From Rhizobiaceae bacterium (lineage in GTDB: Bacteria > Pseudomonadota > Alphaproteobacteria > Rhizobiales > Rhizobiaceae): a stretch of DNA of 64,000 nt. The DNA lies in the NCBI GenBank assembly GCA_029233925.1, contig JARGOX010000014.1:115338-179337 (forward strand). Reading direction: 5' to 3'. Every line of letters begins with the position of its first letter. The stretch's first letter is position 1. Shown piece after piece: positions 23,125 through 34,270 of the stretch. A model generated the notes under the pieces. It was not told the origin of the DNA, did not search any database, and was given only the letters and a program-made list of their open reading frames with translations. The translations under genes were made by a program, and so were the position numbers.

Positions 23125-24483
23125 TTATTCGGTGCTGGTGGGCTCCTCAGCGTCCAGGCCGGTCTTGGCTGCCTGAGCTGTATTGGGCGGGAAAGCGGGA
23201 TCGGTCTTCTCACCTCTAAGCAGTTCAAGCGCGAGACCCAGCTGCAGGTCGTCCTTGGCTTCCGGCGGCACATAGGCGATGGACCCGGAACCTTCTTCGG
23301 TTTCATCCTGGCCCTGGATATGGCCGCGCAGTTCCGATTCGCCGGTTTGCCGCACGCGGCCTTTCAGCTCTTCGGGCAAGGGCTGCTCAACAATGATATC
23401 CGGTTTGATGCCGATACCCTGGATCGAAGCGCCTGACGGCGTGTAATAAAGCGCCGTTGTCAGGCGCAGTGCACCATTCTCGCCCAGTGGGATGATGGTC
23501 TGAACCGACCCCTTGCCAAAGGAACGTGTGCCAAGAATTGTTCCACGCTTGTGGTCCTGCAAGGCACCGGCGACAATTTCCGATGCACTCGCAGAACCGC
23601 CATTGACCAGAACAATGACCGGTTTGCCGGATGTCAGATCGCCGGGACGTGAATTGTAGCGGCGTGTTTCTTCGGCATTGCGGCCGCGGGTGGAGACAAT
23701 CTCGCCACGATCCAGGAAGGCGTCCGACACGTTGATTGCCTGATCGAGCAGACCACCCGGATTGAGCCGCAGGTCAAGCACATAACCCTTCAGCTTGTCA
23801 GCGGGCACTTCCTTGTTGATCGTTTCAATGGCACTGGCCAGATCATTGTAGGTTTTTTCGGTGAAGGAGATGACCCGAATATAGCCGACATCACCCTCGA
23901 CACGGAATTTGACCGCTTTGACCTTGATGATCGCGCGGGTGATATCGATCTTGATCGGTGCATCAGCCCCCTCGCGCAGCACGGTCAGTTCGATGCTCGA
24001 CCCGATCGGCCCGCGCATCTTGTCAACGGCCTGAGACAGATTGAGACCGCGAACCGGTTCGCCATCGATTTCGGAAATCAGATCGCCAGAAAGCACGCCT
24101 GCAGCCGATGCCGGCGTGTCGTCAATGGGGGTGATGACCTTGACCAGTTCACTGTCCTGATCGAGCGTGACCTCAATGCCCAGACCGCCAAACTCGCCAC
24201 GGGTCTGGGTGCGCATGTCTTCGGCATCCTCGGCATTCATGAAGCTTGAATGCGGGTCGAGAGACGTCAGCATGCCATTGATGGCATTTTCGACCAGATC
24301 GCTTTCATCCGGCGGCGTGACGTATTGGGCGCGGACGCGCTCGAAGACATCGCCGAAAACGGACAATTGCTTGTATGTTTCAGAATTGGCTGCAACAGCC
24401 GATGTGCCAACCGACTGCACCGCACTGACGGTGACTGCTCCGATGACAATACCGGCGGCAACTAATGTGACTTTACGAATCAT
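23125..24483 (-). CDS. ctpA: C-terminal processing peptidase, S41 family
   Basis: This 452-residue periplasmic serine protease has an N-terminal signal anchor (residues 1-30), a PDZ domain at about 98-175 (GGLGIEVTLDQDSELVKV) and the peptidase domain with the Ser motif NGGSASASEIVAGALQD at 294-310 and the general-base Lys324 in GTRSFGKGSVQ. DLRLNPGGLLDQA is also typical. CtpA trims C-termini of envelope and peptidoglycan-related proteins. The start codon overlaps the end of the EnvC-like gene by 11 bases, so the two are translated together, which fits shared work on the cell wall. Confidence 0.95.
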   Translation of the reverse strand: MIRKVTLVAAGIVIGAVTVSAVQSVGTSAVAANSETYKQLSVFGDVFERVRAQYVTPPDESDLVENAINGMLTSLDPHSSFMNAEDAEDMRTQTRGEFGGLGIEVTLDQDSELVKVITPIDDTPASAAGVLSGDLISEIDGEPVRGLNLSQAVDKMRGPIGSSIELTVLREGADAPIKIDITRAIIKVKAVKFRVEGDVGYIRVISFTEKTYNDLASAIETINKEVPADKLKGYVLDLRLNPGGLLDQAINVSDAFLDRGEIVSTRGRNAEETRRYNSRPGDLTSGKPVIVLVNGGSASASEIVAGALQDHKRGTILGTRSFGKGSVQTIIPLGENGALRLTTALYYTPSGASIQGIGIKPDIIVEQPLPEELKGRVRQTGESELRGHIQGQDETEEGSGSIAYVPPEAKDDLQLGLALELLRGEKTDPAFPPNTAQAAKTGLDAEEPTSTE

Positions 24484-25918
24484 TGCTTACCCTTCCAGAA
24501 GGATTGCTGGCCCACCAGGGGGCCGGATCAACGGGCTTACCGTCTTTTCTAAACTCTATGTAGAGCGTTGGCTCCGCTGATGCCAGAGCCAATGCTGATG
24601 CAGATGCGAGCTTTGTTGTCGCCATGCGTCCGATGGGTTCACCGGAAACGACAAATTGGCCGATATCGACATTTATACTGCCCATACCAGCCAGAACCAG
24701 ATGATAGTCTTCACCGGCATTGAGAATGAGCAATTGACCGTAGGAACGGAATGGTCCCGAGTATACAACCCAACTGTCCGCCGGTGCTGTAACAATTGCG
24801 TCAGGTGCCGTTGATACCATGATTCCCTTGAGCGGGTGGCCTGTGCCGTCATCATCACCGAAACTCAGCATCGCCTGGCCGGCAACGGGAATATCCAATT
24901 TTTTTCTGAGGTCGGAAAAGGCAAATGCCGGAGCGATCCGGTCATTGTTCGGTGTTGATTTGCCCGCAAGGTCCCTGGTTGCCTGGCGTTGCTTCTGTGA
25001 TTCTGCGGCGCGCTTTTCTTCGGCCAGCCGCGCCTTTTCGGCGGCCCGGCGGACCGAATCAATCTGATCACCCAGCGAAGCGATGAGATCTTCCAGGCTT
25101 TCGGCGCGTGCAGCCAATTTCCGGGATGCATTGGCCTCTGCCGTCAATTGCTCGCGGCTGTCTTCCGCAAGTTTGCGCTTTTCGGCCAGCAGAAGGTTCA
25201 GTCTTTCCTCCTCTGCGGCCTGATTTTCCAGGGTGGACAAGAGCAATTCGCGCTCATTGGAAATGGAGGCGCGGATGGAGTTCAATTCGCTGAGGTCAGC
25301 GACAAGTTCTTCAGTCTGTTCGCGAATTTCCGGAACAACGGCGCCGAGCAGGATGGCGCTCCTGACCGAAGAAAGGGCATCTTCGGGTGTCACCAGCAGG
25401 GCCGGCGGAGGATTGCGGCCCATCCTTTGGAGAGCGGCAAGGACCTGCGCCAGCGTGCTGCGTCTGGCGATCAGTGAGCTGCGCAGATCACCCTGGCGTT
25501 TGGCCAGTATAGCCAGACGCAATTCGCCCTCTTCAATGTCTTCGCTCAGCTTTTTCTGGGTCTTGGCAGATTGGACGAGTGCGGTGCGCAGGGTCGACTG
25601 GTCTTTCCTCAAGGCGTCAATGCTGGATTCCAGCTGGCTGCGGCGTTCCTCCGACAGGGAAATGTCGGTGGCAATGCGCTCGAGTTCGCCCAGGCCTTCG
25701 ACGCGCTTCTGGTTCAACTGATCGATGATGATCGGTTCTGCATCATCTTTTTGCGACGCTGTCGGAATTTGCTGCGCGGTTTTGGAATCCCTGCCGGTTT
25801 GCGCATTGCCGGTTTGGGCGTGGCTGGTGGGGACAATGCCGGGCGTCAGCAACAGGTGTCCTGCCAGGAAAAGAGGCAAAAACAGGGTGGAGCGACCGCG
25901 TGACCAATATCCAAGCAT
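24473..25918 (-). CDS. Murein hydrolase activator, EnvC family
   Basis: With the start at 25918 the protein has 481 residues: a signal peptide, a long coiled coil (about residues 65-300, rich in Leu/Glu/Arg/Gln) and a C-terminal LytM/M23 domain (about 345-470) with PADSWVVYSGPFRSYGQLLIL. The zinc ligands of active M23 peptidases are not intact at the first motif (HPLKGIMVS in place of HxxxD), as expected for EnvC-type activators that switch on amidases at the septum. The frame extends 28 codons further upstream without a signal peptide, so the later ATG is preferred. Overlaps ctpA by 11 bases. Confidence 0.9.
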   Translation of the reverse strand: MLGYWSRGRSTLFLPLFLAGHLLLTPGIVPTSHAQTGNAQTGRDSKTAQQIPTASQKDDAEPIIIDQLNQKRVEGLGELERIATDISLSEERRSQLESSIDALRKDQSTLRTALVQSAKTQKKLSEDIEEGELRLAILAKRQGDLRSSLIARRSTLAQVLAALQRMGRNPPPALLVTPEDALSSVRSAILLGAVVPEIREQTEELVADLSELNSIRASISNERELLLSTLENQAAEEERLNLLLAEKRKLAEDSREQLTAEANASRKLAARAESLEDLIASLGDQIDSVRRAAEKARLAEEKRAAESQKQRQATRDLAGKSTPNNDRIAPAFAFSDLRKKLDIPVAGQAMLSFGDDDGTGHPLKGIMVSTAPDAIVTAPADSWVVYSGPFRSYGQLLILNAGEDYHLVLAGMGSINVDIGQFVVSGEPIGRMATTKLASASALALASAEPTLYIEFRKDGKPVDPAPWWASNPSGRVSNDS

Positions 25919-26237
25919 AAAACAGCCGCCATCAAATCCCCATTGATCAGATGGATGAATGTCGACTGAGCGATGCTTTTCGTCATGCATGGTGCGAATC
26001 ACGCCCCTTTGCGCGTCTTCAGGCCTGAAACCCTATAGGGATGCAGGTTAAAAGAATATCGTTTGCAGTCACATTTTGCCACGCAGCGCTGCAATATTTC
26101 GCTCCAACGTGCCAATTTCTGTCTGACACGCTCTGTCTGGCAAGCAAGAATGGCTTTGATAAGGCGCTGTTGGAGATTTGAAAACCATAGGGGAAAATTT
26201 GCGGGATTGCTTGCAAGGCCCATTGCCGGCAAAGCCA
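25919..26237. other. Gene-free stretch between the envC-like gene and rlmH
   Basis: About 320 bases with no credible gene. Short open frames on both strands show no family resemblance. It probably holds the promoter of the envC-ctpA unit, read leftwards; I see no clear hairpin terminator after rlmH. Confidence 0.5.
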
Positions 26238-26720
26238 TCAATTCCGGTGATAGGGGTGTCCGGCAAGAATAGTCGTTGCCCGGTAGAGCTGTTCGGCCAA
26301 GAGGATGCGCACGAGCTGATGCGGCCAGGTCATGGCGCCGAACGAGATGACGGCGTCCGCCCTTTCAAGCAGGGCTGAATCATGGCCGTCTGCGCCGCCG
26401 ATGGTGATGGCCAGATCGCGCTTGCCGGCATCGCACCAGGCGCCGAGCATTTCGGCAAATTGATTTGAATCCGGTGTCTTGCCGCGTTCATCAAGAACAA
26501 TCAGCAAGCTGTCTGCCGCCAGGGCCTTTTCCAGTGCCAGGCATTCCTCACGCTTGCGGGTGGCGCTGTTGGAAGCGCGGCTTTCGGGCAATTCCACAAT
26601 CCGGTTGAAGGCCAGTCCTTGGGACGTACCGGTCTTGGAGAAACGGTCGAAATAACGCGCCGAAAGATCCCTCTCGGGGCCGGCCTTCAGCCGACCCACG
26701 GCATAGATTGTCACACGCAT
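26238..26720 (-). CDS. rlmH: 23S rRNA pseudouridine-1915 N3-methyltransferase
   Basis: The 160-residue SPOUT methyltransferase modifies the ribosome at the decoding-centre helix 69. The start at 26720 gives MRVTIYAVGRLKAGPE and the usual length; the open frame reaches 14 codons further up. AdoMet-binding knot motifs ITIGGADGHDS and SFGAMTWPHQLVRILLAEQLYRA are present (cited in part: TWPHQLVRILL), with the terminal HPYHRN signature. It follows rsfS, as in many proteobacteria. Confidence 0.95.
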   Translation of the reverse strand: MRVTIYAVGRLKAGPERDLSARYFDRFSKTGTSQGLAFNRIVELPESRASNSATRKREECLALEKALAADSLLIVLDERGKTPDSNQFAEMLGAWCDAGKRDLAITIGGADGHDSALLERADAVISFGAMTWPHQLVRILLAEQLYRATTILAGHPYHRN

Positions 26721-26889
26721 ATCGCCTCGCTTTGCCGCAGCCCGGGCTGAACGGGACTTCAAATCCGCAATCAGACCTGTGCCGGAGCAACGATCAGCAG
26801 ATCATTGTTTTGCCGAAACAAAACTGCGCGCCAGCAATAGGTCTTTAACGGCTTGTCGGAAGATCGCTTCGCGCGTTTCCGACAATACT

Positions 26890-27219
26890 CTAGTGAACCG
26901 TGCCTTCTTCGACATCAGGGGCCATCCACATTTTTTCAATGTTGTAGAATTCCCTGATTTCAGGACGGAATACGTGAATGATGATGTCTCCGGCGTCGAT
27001 CAATACCCAATCACCAGCGGCAAGGCCTTCAACTTTCCCTGTTCCGTGGCCTGCACCTTTCAGGTCGCGGAGAAGGTGATCGCAGATGGCCATGACATGG
27101 CGGGTCGAACGACCGGAAGCAACCACCATGTGATCGCCCAGTGCCGACTTTCCGGCAATGTTTATGGAGACAATGTCTTCTGCCTTGGATTCCTCAAGAC
27201 TTGAGAGGACCAATTTCAA
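26890..27219 (-). CDS. rsfS: Ribosomal silencing factor RsfS
   Basis: The conserved domain spans this 109-residue frame (LSSLEESKAEDIVSIN, then GDHMVVASGRSTRHV and GDWVLIDAGDIIIHVF). RsfS binds L14 and prevents subunit joining in starvation. The start given here is a TTG at 27219 with no good ribosome site. In-frame upstream codons encode TAHSKGNDENISS, resembling leaders of rhizobial RsfS, and a CTG at 27300 is preceded at proper distance by AAAGGA, so the true start may be this CTG, giving about 136 residues. No ATG or GTG exists in frame in between. Neighbours nadD and rlmH agree with the assignment. Confidence 0.88.
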   Translation of the reverse strand: MKLVLSSLEESKAEDIVSINIAGKSALGDHMVVASGRSTRHVMAICDHLLRDLKGAGHGTGKVEGLAAGDWVLIDAGDIIIHVFRPEIREFYNIEKMWMAPDVEEGTVH

Positions 27220-27527
27220 CGCATGGAATGCGGCATTGCTGCTTTCCAGTGCGGGTGAGGAAATGTTTTCATCATTTCCCTTGCTGTGTGCTGTTCTCAG
27301 TGTTTTTCCTTTCCGTAACAGAACAAGCCTTGATTTGCATTTTCGGAGACAATTGCACCATCGGGCGTCGTTGCCGGTGTTTCTCCGAATTTGGCCCTGA
27401 TCTGAAGGACACTCTGGTCCGACTCAGTGTCAGGGTTTCCAGCAAACACACCTAAAGATAGGCATGGTTGTATGCAGGTTTCAAGACAAAGCTGTTCAAC
27501 AATTTCATTTGCGGGTTCGAACGGGCT
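27220..27527. other. Intergenic region upstream of rsfS
   Basis: About 308 bases between nadD and the listed rsfS start. The left 81 bases are probably coding if rsfS starts at the CTG at 27300. The rest holds no recognisable gene or hairpin. Confidence 0.45.
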
Positions 27528-28184
27528 TCATTGCGCCGCCTGAGTATTGCGAATTTTGGTGGACGAAAGCGTTGAGCGGGGACCGTGAATAAAGGTCCAT
27601 GCCGGAGCTTTTCTGAGGGGCAGTAGTGCGGCTTCGTCTTCATCAATCCTGGCGTGGTCAAACCGTTTGACCATTTTCGAAGACAGATAGGAAAGCGTGG
27701 AACCGGGCCGGTCGATGATGGCGATCGGCATGGTGCGGGCGATGGTCTGCCAGTTCTGCCAATGATGGAAGGCGGCCAGATTGTCGGCGCCCATGATCCA
27801 GACAAAATGCACGCCTCGGTTTCGCTTTTGAATATAGCGCAGGGTCTGAGCGGTGAAATGCAGTCCCAGTGCCGCCTCGAAAGCGGTGAATTTGATCCGC
27901 GGGTTTGTTGCGATCGCCTCGCTTTGCCTGAGCCGTGACCCAAGGCTTGCCAGATTGCTGTGATCTTTCAGCGGATTACCCGGAGTCACGATCCACCACA
28001 GTTGATCCAGTCCCATGCGGCGCATGGCCGTCTCCGCAACCAGCGCATGACCCTGATGCGGCGGGTTGAAAGAGCCGCCAAACAGGCCGACACGCATCCC
28101 CGGCTCGACATGCGGCATGCGCAGATAACGCGGCGGCATCTGATCGTGTCGGGAAACCTGCTGGTGTGCACGCATGTCCATCAC
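27528..28184 (-). CDS. nadD: Nicotinate-nucleotide adenylyltransferase
   Basis: The enzyme adenylates nicotinate mononucleotide in NAD biosynthesis. The nucleotidyltransferase signature [19 protein letters not shown] lies at residues 33-51 and the second motif [10 protein letters not shown] (SSTxIR) near the C-terminus. The listed start is a GTG at 28184 overlapping the proA stop by 4 bases; an ATG at 28181 and a later ATG giving [14 protein letters not shown] are alternatives, the latter closest to relatives. It forms an operon with proB and proA. Confidence 0.94.
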   Translation of the reverse strand: MMDMRAHQQVSRHDQMPPRYLRMPHVEPGMRVGLFGGSFNPPHQGHALVAETAMRRMGLDQLWWIVTPGNPLKDHSNLASLGSRLRQSEAIATNPRIKFTAFEAALGLHFTAQTLRYIQKRNRGVHFVWIMGADNLAAFHHWQNWQTIARTMPIAIIDRPGSTLSYLSSKMVKRFDHARIDEDEAALLPLRKAPAWTFIHGPRSTLSSTKIRNTQAAQ

Positions 28185-29467
28185 GGGCGGATCTGGCCGT
28201 GGCCATGCACCTTGTATTTGAAGGATGTCAATTGCTCGACGCCGACTGGCCCCCTTGCGTGCATTTTGCCGGTGGCGATGCCGATTTCGGCGCCCATGCC
28301 GAATTCGCCGCCATCGGCAAACTGGGTCGAGGCATTGTGCAACAGGATGGCCGAGTTGACCTCGTTCATGAAGCGCTCGGCCGCCGCCGGATCCTCGGCA
28401 ATGATGCTTTCCGTGTGGTTGGAGGAATAGCGCGCGATATGGGCGATCGCCCCCGCGACGCCATCGACCAGTCTGACGGAAATGATCGGTGCCAGATATT
28501 CGCTCGTCCAGTCCTTTTCACTGGCTTGCATGGCCACCGGATAGGCTTTTTTGACGTCGTCTGATGCGCGGATTTCGCAACCGGCATTGCTCAGGGCATC
28601 CAGCAGCGGGATCAGATGCGTATCGGCGACGGCCTGGTCGACCAGCAGGGTTTCTGCAGCGCCGCAAATGCCGGTGCGGCGCATCTTGGAATTGACGACG
28701 ATGGCTCTGGCCATGTCGAGTTCCGCAGAGCGATCAACATAGACGTGACACAGGCCTTCCAGATGGGCGAAGACCGGAACGCGGGCTTCACTTTGTACGC
28801 GTTCGATGAGGTTTTTGCCGCCGCGCGGAATGATCACATCGATCGTGCCGCCCAGACCCTTCAACATTTCGCCCACTGCAGCGCGGTCGCTGACCGGCAC
28901 CAGCTGGATGGCATGTTCGGGCAGGCCGGCCGACTGCAAGCCGCGTACCAGACAGGCATGGATCGCCCGGGAGGAATTGATGGAATCGGAGCCGCCGCGC
29001 AGGATGACGGCATTGCCTGCCTTGAGGCACAGGGCGCCGGCATCGGCCGTGACATTCGGGCGGCTTTCATAGATGACGCCAATGACACCCAAGGGGGTGC
29101 GCACCCGCTCGATCTTCAGGCCGTTCGGGCGCTCCCAGCCGGCAATGATGGTGCCGACGGGATCGTCAAGCGCGGCGATGGCAAGAATGCCCTCCGCCAT
29201 GGCCTGTATGCGGCCGGAATCCAGTTTCAACCGATCAAGGAAGGACCCTGCCATGCCTGATGCCTGCGCATTTTTCATGTCCTGGGCATTGGCTGCCAGA
29301 ATGGTTTTCCGGTCGGCCACAATGGCCTTTGCCATGGCCTCCAGCGCGCTGTTTTTTTGCGTGGTCGTGGCGATGGCCAGTGGTCCACTGGCCGCTTTTG
29401 CCTGGTCACCGATGGCGGCCATCAGATCGATGACATCATGTTCCTCTGTCTTATGGTCAAGCATCAT
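28181..29467 (-). CDS. proA: Gamma-glutamyl phosphate reductase
   Basis: This 428-residue NADPH-dependent enzyme reduces gamma-glutamyl phosphate to the semialdehyde, the second step in proline synthesis. Aldehyde-dehydrogenase-like fold with the conserved [19 protein letters not shown] region ([18 protein letters not shown] in part) and the catalytic cysteine in [15 protein letters not shown]. It overlaps proB by 4 bases and nadD by 4 bases, so the three genes are translationally coupled. Confidence 0.97.
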   Translation of the reverse strand: MMLDHKTEEHDVIDLMAAIGDQAKAASGPLAIATTTQKNSALEAMAKAIVADRKTILAANAQDMKNAQASGMAGSFLDRLKLDSGRIQAMAEGILAIAALDDPVGTIIAGWERPNGLKIERVRTPLGVIGVIYESRPNVTADAGALCLKAGNAVILRGGSDSINSSRAIHACLVRGLQSAGLPEHAIQLVPVSDRAAVGEMLKGLGGTIDVIIPRGGKNLIERVQSEARVPVFAHLEGLCHVYVDRSAELDMARAIVVNSKMRRTGICGAAETLLVDQAVADTHLIPLLDALSNAGCEIRASDDVKKAYPVAMQASEKDWTSEYLAPIISVRLVDGVAGAIAHIARYSSNHTESIIAEDPAAAERFMNEVNSAILLHNASTQFADGGEFGMGAEIGIATGKMHARGPVGVEQLTSFKYKVHGHGQIRP

Positions 29468-30651
29468 CCCGTTTCCTCCTGCCTTGCCTGCACATCACCT
29501 GGCGCCGGCAGCGTCTGTGTCAACACCATGTCATCGCGGTGGACCATGGCGGCTCTGCCGGAATGGCCCAGAATGGCTATGATCTCCGACGATTTCCGTC
29601 CCGTGATCTGTGCGGCTTCATCACAATCATAAGCTGCCAGTCCGCGGGCGATTTCCCCACCCTCAAGATCGCAGATGGCGACCGTATCGCCGCGCCGGAA
29701 GACCCCCGTCACCTTGCTGACACCGGCCGGCAGCAGACTTTTGCCGTTGAGCAAGGCCTTGCGCGCACCGGCATCGATGAACAATCGGCCGATCGGGTCC
29801 AACTGACCGGCAATCCATTTCTTGCGTGCGGAAACGGGCGAGGCACTGGGCTCGAACAGGCTGTGGCGTGCGCCCTCTTCGATGGCCCGCAGCGGATGAT
29901 CCGGCTTTCCGGAGGCAATGATCATGGTGCAGCCGGCCTTGGTGGCAATGCGTGCGGCCTCAATCTTGGTTTTCATGCCACCGCGCGACAGTTCCGACCC
30001 GGCATCCCCGGCCATGGCTTCGATCTGGGCGGTGACCTTGCTGATCCTTTGCAGGAATCTGGCGTTTGGATCAGTATCCGGCGCGGCGGTGTAGAGCCCG
30101 TCGACATCGGACAGCAGCACCAGCAGGTCAGCGCCGATCATGGTGGCGACCCGGGCCGCCAGCCGGTCATTGTCGCCATAGCGAATTTCGCTGGTGGCGA
30201 CGGTATCATTCTCGTTGACCACCGGAATGGCCCCGGCCTTGAGCAATTGGTCGATGGTCGCCCGGGCGTTGAGATAGCGCCGACGTTCGCGGGTATCGCC
30301 AAGCGTCAGCAGGATCTGGCCGGCAACAAGACCTTCACCGGACAGGGTTTCGGACCAGGCCTTGGCGAGCGCAATCTGCCCGACGGCGGCCGCAGCCTGG
30401 CTTTGCTCCAGCCGCAGGCTGCCCGTTGTGACACCCAGAGACGTATCATGCAGGACGGTGCGACCCAGCGCGATGGCGCCTGAGGAGACGATCAGCACGT
30501 CGGATCCGGCCTGGTGCAGCGCGGCGATGTCGCGACACAGGGTTTTCAGCCAGTTGTGGCGCAGGCCGTCCTTGCGGTCGACCAGCAGCGCCGAGCCGAT
30601 CTTGATGACGACACGGTTGTATTGATGTATCTGGGTTTCCATCGCGCTCAT
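29464..30651 (-). CDS. proB: Glutamate 5-kinase with C-terminal PUA domain
   Basis: The 395-residue enzyme phosphorylates glutamate as the first, proline-inhibited step of proline synthesis. The amino-acid kinase domain covers residues 10-260 ([47 protein letters not shown] in part) and the PUA domain about 285-370 ([16 protein letters not shown]). It starts 13 bases after the obgE stop on the same strand. Confidence 0.97.
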   Translation of the reverse strand: MSAMETQIHQYNRVVIKIGSALLVDRKDGLRHNWLKTLCRDIAALHQAGSDVLIVSSGAIALGRTVLHDTSLGVTTGSLRLEQSQAAAAVGQIALAKAWSETLSGEGLVAGQILLTLGDTRERRRYLNARATIDQLLKAGAIPVVNENDTVATSEIRYGDNDRLAARVATMIGADLLVLLSDVDGLYTAAPDTDPNARFLQRISKVTAQIEAMAGDAGSELSRGGMKTKIEAARIATKAGCTMIIASGKPDHPLRAIEEGARHSLFEPSASPVSARKKWIAGQLDPIGRLFIDAGARKALLNGKSLLPAGVSKVTGVFRRGDTVAICDLEGGEIARGLAAYDCDEAAQITGRKSSEIIAILGHSGRAAMVHRDDMVLTQTLPAPGDVQARQEETG

Positions 30652-30664
30652 GATCGGACCCTGT

Positions 30665-31849
<1,185 letters not shown>

Positions 31850-31925
31850 TTACGAAATTTCATCATTCCACCTGTCCGTTCTATTCATTGCCCGTGGCAG
31901 CTGTACCACCACGGGGTTGTTGTTC

Positions 31926-32528
31926 CTATGCCGCAGCCCAACTGCGCAGTGAAATCCAGGTCTTGCGATCCAGCCTGTACCATTCGACCGGAACGGTGCT
32001 GCCCAGGGCCAGGGAATTGACCATGCCGGTTCCCTGATACTGGAAACCGCATTTGTGAATGACCCGGCGCGAGCCTGCGTTGGTAACCCGGCAGCGCACG
32101 TCGATGCATTCGATGTCACGGGTGCGGAAGGCCATATCGATCACGGCATGGGCCGCTTCGGTGGCTATTCCCTTGTGCCAATGGGGCTCACCGATCCAGT
32201 AACCCAGTTCGAGTGTGTCCGGATTGTCCTGAGGCTCAATGCCACAGCAACCGAGAAACCGGCCATCATCGCCATTTGTCACGGCATAGACGCATTTGCC
32301 AATCGCGCCCGTTTTGGCGCGGCGGATAAACTCCACGGCGTCCATGCGGGTATAGGGATGCGGCATACGAGAGACCATTGTCGCGACCCGGGCATTGTTG
32401 GCAAGACAGGCAATTGCGTCTGTGTCTTCGACATGCGGGGCCCGCAGGACCAGCCTTTCGGTGACAAGAACAGGGCATCCGCTGTTTTGTCTGCCTGTTT
32501 CTTCGTCTTCCTGACTATCAAGTTCCAT
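31926..32528 (-). CDS. GNAT family N-acetyltransferase, RimJ-like
   Basis: The 200-residue protein starts with the RimJ/RimL-type motif TERLVLRAPHVEDTDAI and carries the acetyl-CoA-binding loop around WHKGIATEAAHAVIDMAF and the later VTNAGSRRVIHKCGFQYQG (both typical). Substrate is unknown; relatives acetylate protein N-termini or small molecules. It lies between rpmA and obgE on the same strand, 112 bases after rpmA and beyond a hairpin terminator, so it probably has its own promoter. Confidence 0.9.
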   Translation of the reverse strand: MELDSQEDEETGRQNSGCPVLVTERLVLRAPHVEDTDAIACLANNARVATMVSRMPHPYTRMDAVEFIRRAKTGAIGKCVYAVTNGDDGRFLGCCGIEPQDNPDTLELGYWIGEPHWHKGIATEAAHAVIDMAFRTRDIECIDVRCRVTNAGSRRVIHKCGFQYQGTGMVNSLALGSTVPVEWYRLDRKTWISLRSWAAA

Positions 32529-32552
32529 GGTTCAGTCCTCCAGTTGAAAATA

Positions 32553-32582
32553 AAAGGGGAGATGGTGCCCCATCTCCCCTTT
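32553..32582 (-). terminator. Intrinsic terminator downstream of rpmA
   Basis: An 11- to 13-bp perfect stem (AAAGGGGAGATGG at 32553-32565 pairing with 32570-32582) closes a 4-base loop TGCC. On the minus strand it is followed by TTATTTTC, matching termination of rplU-rpmA transcripts. The plus-strand side ends only in TTTC. Confidence 0.88.
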
Positions 32583-32640
32583 CAATACTGGCCTGAACTT
32601 TGTTGGCCGGGTCAATGAGACGCCGGCTGTATGTATCCGG

Positions 32641-32910
32641 CTATTCTGCTGCTTCTGCGCGTGGCATTACGGACACATAGGTGCGACCGTTGGTTTTCGT
32701 GCGGAAATCCACATTGCCTTCGACAGTCGCAAAAATGGTGTGATCCTTGCCAAGGCCTACGCCCTGTCCCGGATGCCATTTTGTGCCACGCTGGCGAATG
32801 ATGATATTGCCCGGAATGACATTTTCGCCACCGAACTTCTTCACGCCGAGGCGTTTGGACTCTGAATCGCGACCGTTGCGCGACGAACCACCAGCTTTTT
32901 TGTGTGCCAT
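32641..32910 (-). CDS. rpmA: 50S ribosomal protein L27
   Basis: This 89-residue protein lies near the peptidyl transferase centre. The start [24 protein letters not shown] (family signature, abbreviated as [17 protein letters not shown]) is complete, so no N-terminal processing extension is needed. It lies 27 bases after rplU and forms the standard rplU-rpmA operon, ended by the hairpin at 32553. Confidence 0.98.
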   Translation of the reverse strand: MAHKKAGGSSRNGRDSESKRLGVKKFGGENVIPGNIIIRQRGTKWHPGQGVGLGKDHTIFATVEGNVDFRTKTNGRTYVSVMPRAEAAE

Positions 32911-32937
32911 TGGTTTTCTCCTTTGATCCTCGAACCG

Positions 32938-33585
32938 TTACTTCGTTGCTTCTGACAGGGTCTTGGCCTGGCCAATCCAGTCATCGCGTTCAATGCGACC
33001 CTTGAACGACAATGCGTCGTCAAGCTTGACCACATCTTCCGGTGTGAAGGCCGCGATCTGTGCGAACTGGGTCACGCCGAATGCATGCAATTTTTTCTCC
33101 AGTGCCGGACCAACACCTGAAATCTTCTTCAGGTCATCGGCGGCGCCTGCGGGTGCGGTAAAGACGGCTGCAGGTGCTGTATCGGCAGCCTTGGGAGCGG
33201 CCTTGGCCTTTGGTGCCTCGGCTGCTGCTTCAGTCTTCTTGGGTGCTGCTGCCTTCTTCGACGGCTTTGCGCCCCCTGTCAGGATTTCAGCAATGCGGAT
33301 TGTGGTTTCGTGCTGACGATGACCACGGGTCCGCTTGGAATTCTGCCGGCGGCGTTTCTTGAAGGCGATAACCTTGCGGGCACGGCCCTGGTCCATCACT
33401 TCAGCCGTGACCAGAGCACCTTCAACAAAGGGCTTGCCAATGGCTGCATCGGCGCCTTCGCCGACCATCAGAATCTGTGTAAATTCGATCATGTCACCGG
33501 TGTCACCGGCAAGTTTTTCGACCTTCAGAAGGTCATCGGCGGCGACAGTGTACTGCTTTCCGCCGGTTTTTATGACTGCGAACAT
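32938..33585 (-). CDS. rplU: 50S ribosomal protein L21 with C-terminal helix-hairpin-helix extension
   Basis: With the start [18 protein letters not shown] the protein has 215 residues, about twice the normal length. Residues 1-103 are L21 ([14 protein letters not shown] is the rRNA-binding motif). Residues 104-150 are an Ala/Lys/Pro-rich linker, and 152-215 form a helix-hairpin-helix-like domain ([20 protein letters not shown], ending [14 protein letters not shown]). This fusion occurs in several Rhizobiales as far as I recall. The role of the tail is unknown. Confidence 0.94.
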   Translation of the reverse strand: MFAVIKTGGKQYTVAADDLLKVEKLAGDTGDMIEFTQILMVGEGADAAIGKPFVEGALVTAEVMDQGRARKVIAFKKRRRQNSKRTRGHRQHETTIRIAEILTGGAKPSKKAAAPKKTEAAAEAPKAKAAPKAADTAPAAVFTAPAGAADDLKKISGVGPALEKKLHAFGVTQFAQIAAFTPEDVVKLDDALSFKGRIERDDWIGQAKTLSEATK

Positions 33586-33861
33586 GTTTTTACCTTTCGA
33601 TGTTCGGTTCAGCTTGTTATTGGCACGCGCCATACAGCTGTCTTTTTATTCAGTCGTTCATGGTTGAGCACCGGATATTGTAAAATGGTTCAAATGAACC
33701 AGATAGCGCTTTCCGGTGGGTTTCCCGAAGCTGTATTGAGGCCCTGTTTTTCAGCCGAAATACAGAAGGCGCAAGTTGCCTCACGCCATGGATATGCGGC
33801 AGATACGGGAAAGCGTGCAACGAGTCAAGTTGGTTGAAAAAAATTGCGCGTCAAAAGGCTT

Positions 33862-34018
33862 GTATCCGCGCCATGAAATGGGTATGACGACGCCCGCATG
33901 AACATGCGCAACCAGATATGCGGAGAGGTGGCAGAGTGGTTGAATGCACCGCACTCGAAATGCGGCATACGGGCAACCGTATCGGGGGTTCGAATCCTCT
34001 CCTCTCCGCCATTTTTCT
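33862..34018 (+). repeat. Left copy of the 157-bp direct repeat (attL-like)
   Basis: Identical base for base to 46795-46951. It contains 60 bases upstream of tRNA-Ser, the entire tRNA gene and 7 bases after the CCA end (TTTTTCT). Identity stops abruptly at both sides: T versus C before the repeat and G versus T after it. Confidence 0.95.
33922..34011 (+). tRNA. tRNA-Ser (anticodon CGA), left copy
   Basis: The 90-base sequence folds as a class II tRNA: acceptor stem GGAGAGG with CCTCTCC, discriminator G and encoded CCA. The anticodon stem is CCGCA/TGCGG with loop CTCGAAA, giving anticodon CGA (serine, UCG codons). There is a long variable arm as required for serine, and the T arm has GTTCGAATC. 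It lies in the left repeat, next to the core rplU operon, and is presumably the ancestral locus. Confidence 0.96.
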
Positions 34019-34270
34019 GAGTATTTTCAGTGAGTTAGCGAGCGAATAAGCACACGACATATTTTGTGGTGTGCAGAGACGCGAGCGCATTTGATCTTAG
34101 GACCACGTCCGCGGCGCTTTCACTTTCTTATCTGTCTCTGAAATCGCTTTTGAGTTTCCCGATCCATCCGAATCAAACTACAAAGTCGACGCAGGTTTTC
34201 ATTCTCGCATCGTTGGAGCCATCTCGAAGTGGTTCCTTGCAGGCCGTATCGTCGAATTGGGGCTCGTCAC

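Noticed and set aside
33586..33861. Possible L21 leader RNA upstream of rplU
   Set aside because: I could not find a stable conserved hairpin near the rplU start. A comparative search would be needed.
33851..34090. Minus-strand frame across the tRNA-Ser gene, repeated at 46790-46993
   Set aside because: The similar proteins (ERRGFEPPIRLPVCRIS) arise only because the tRNA gene itself is duplicated; this is a well-known false translation of antisense tRNA-Ser.
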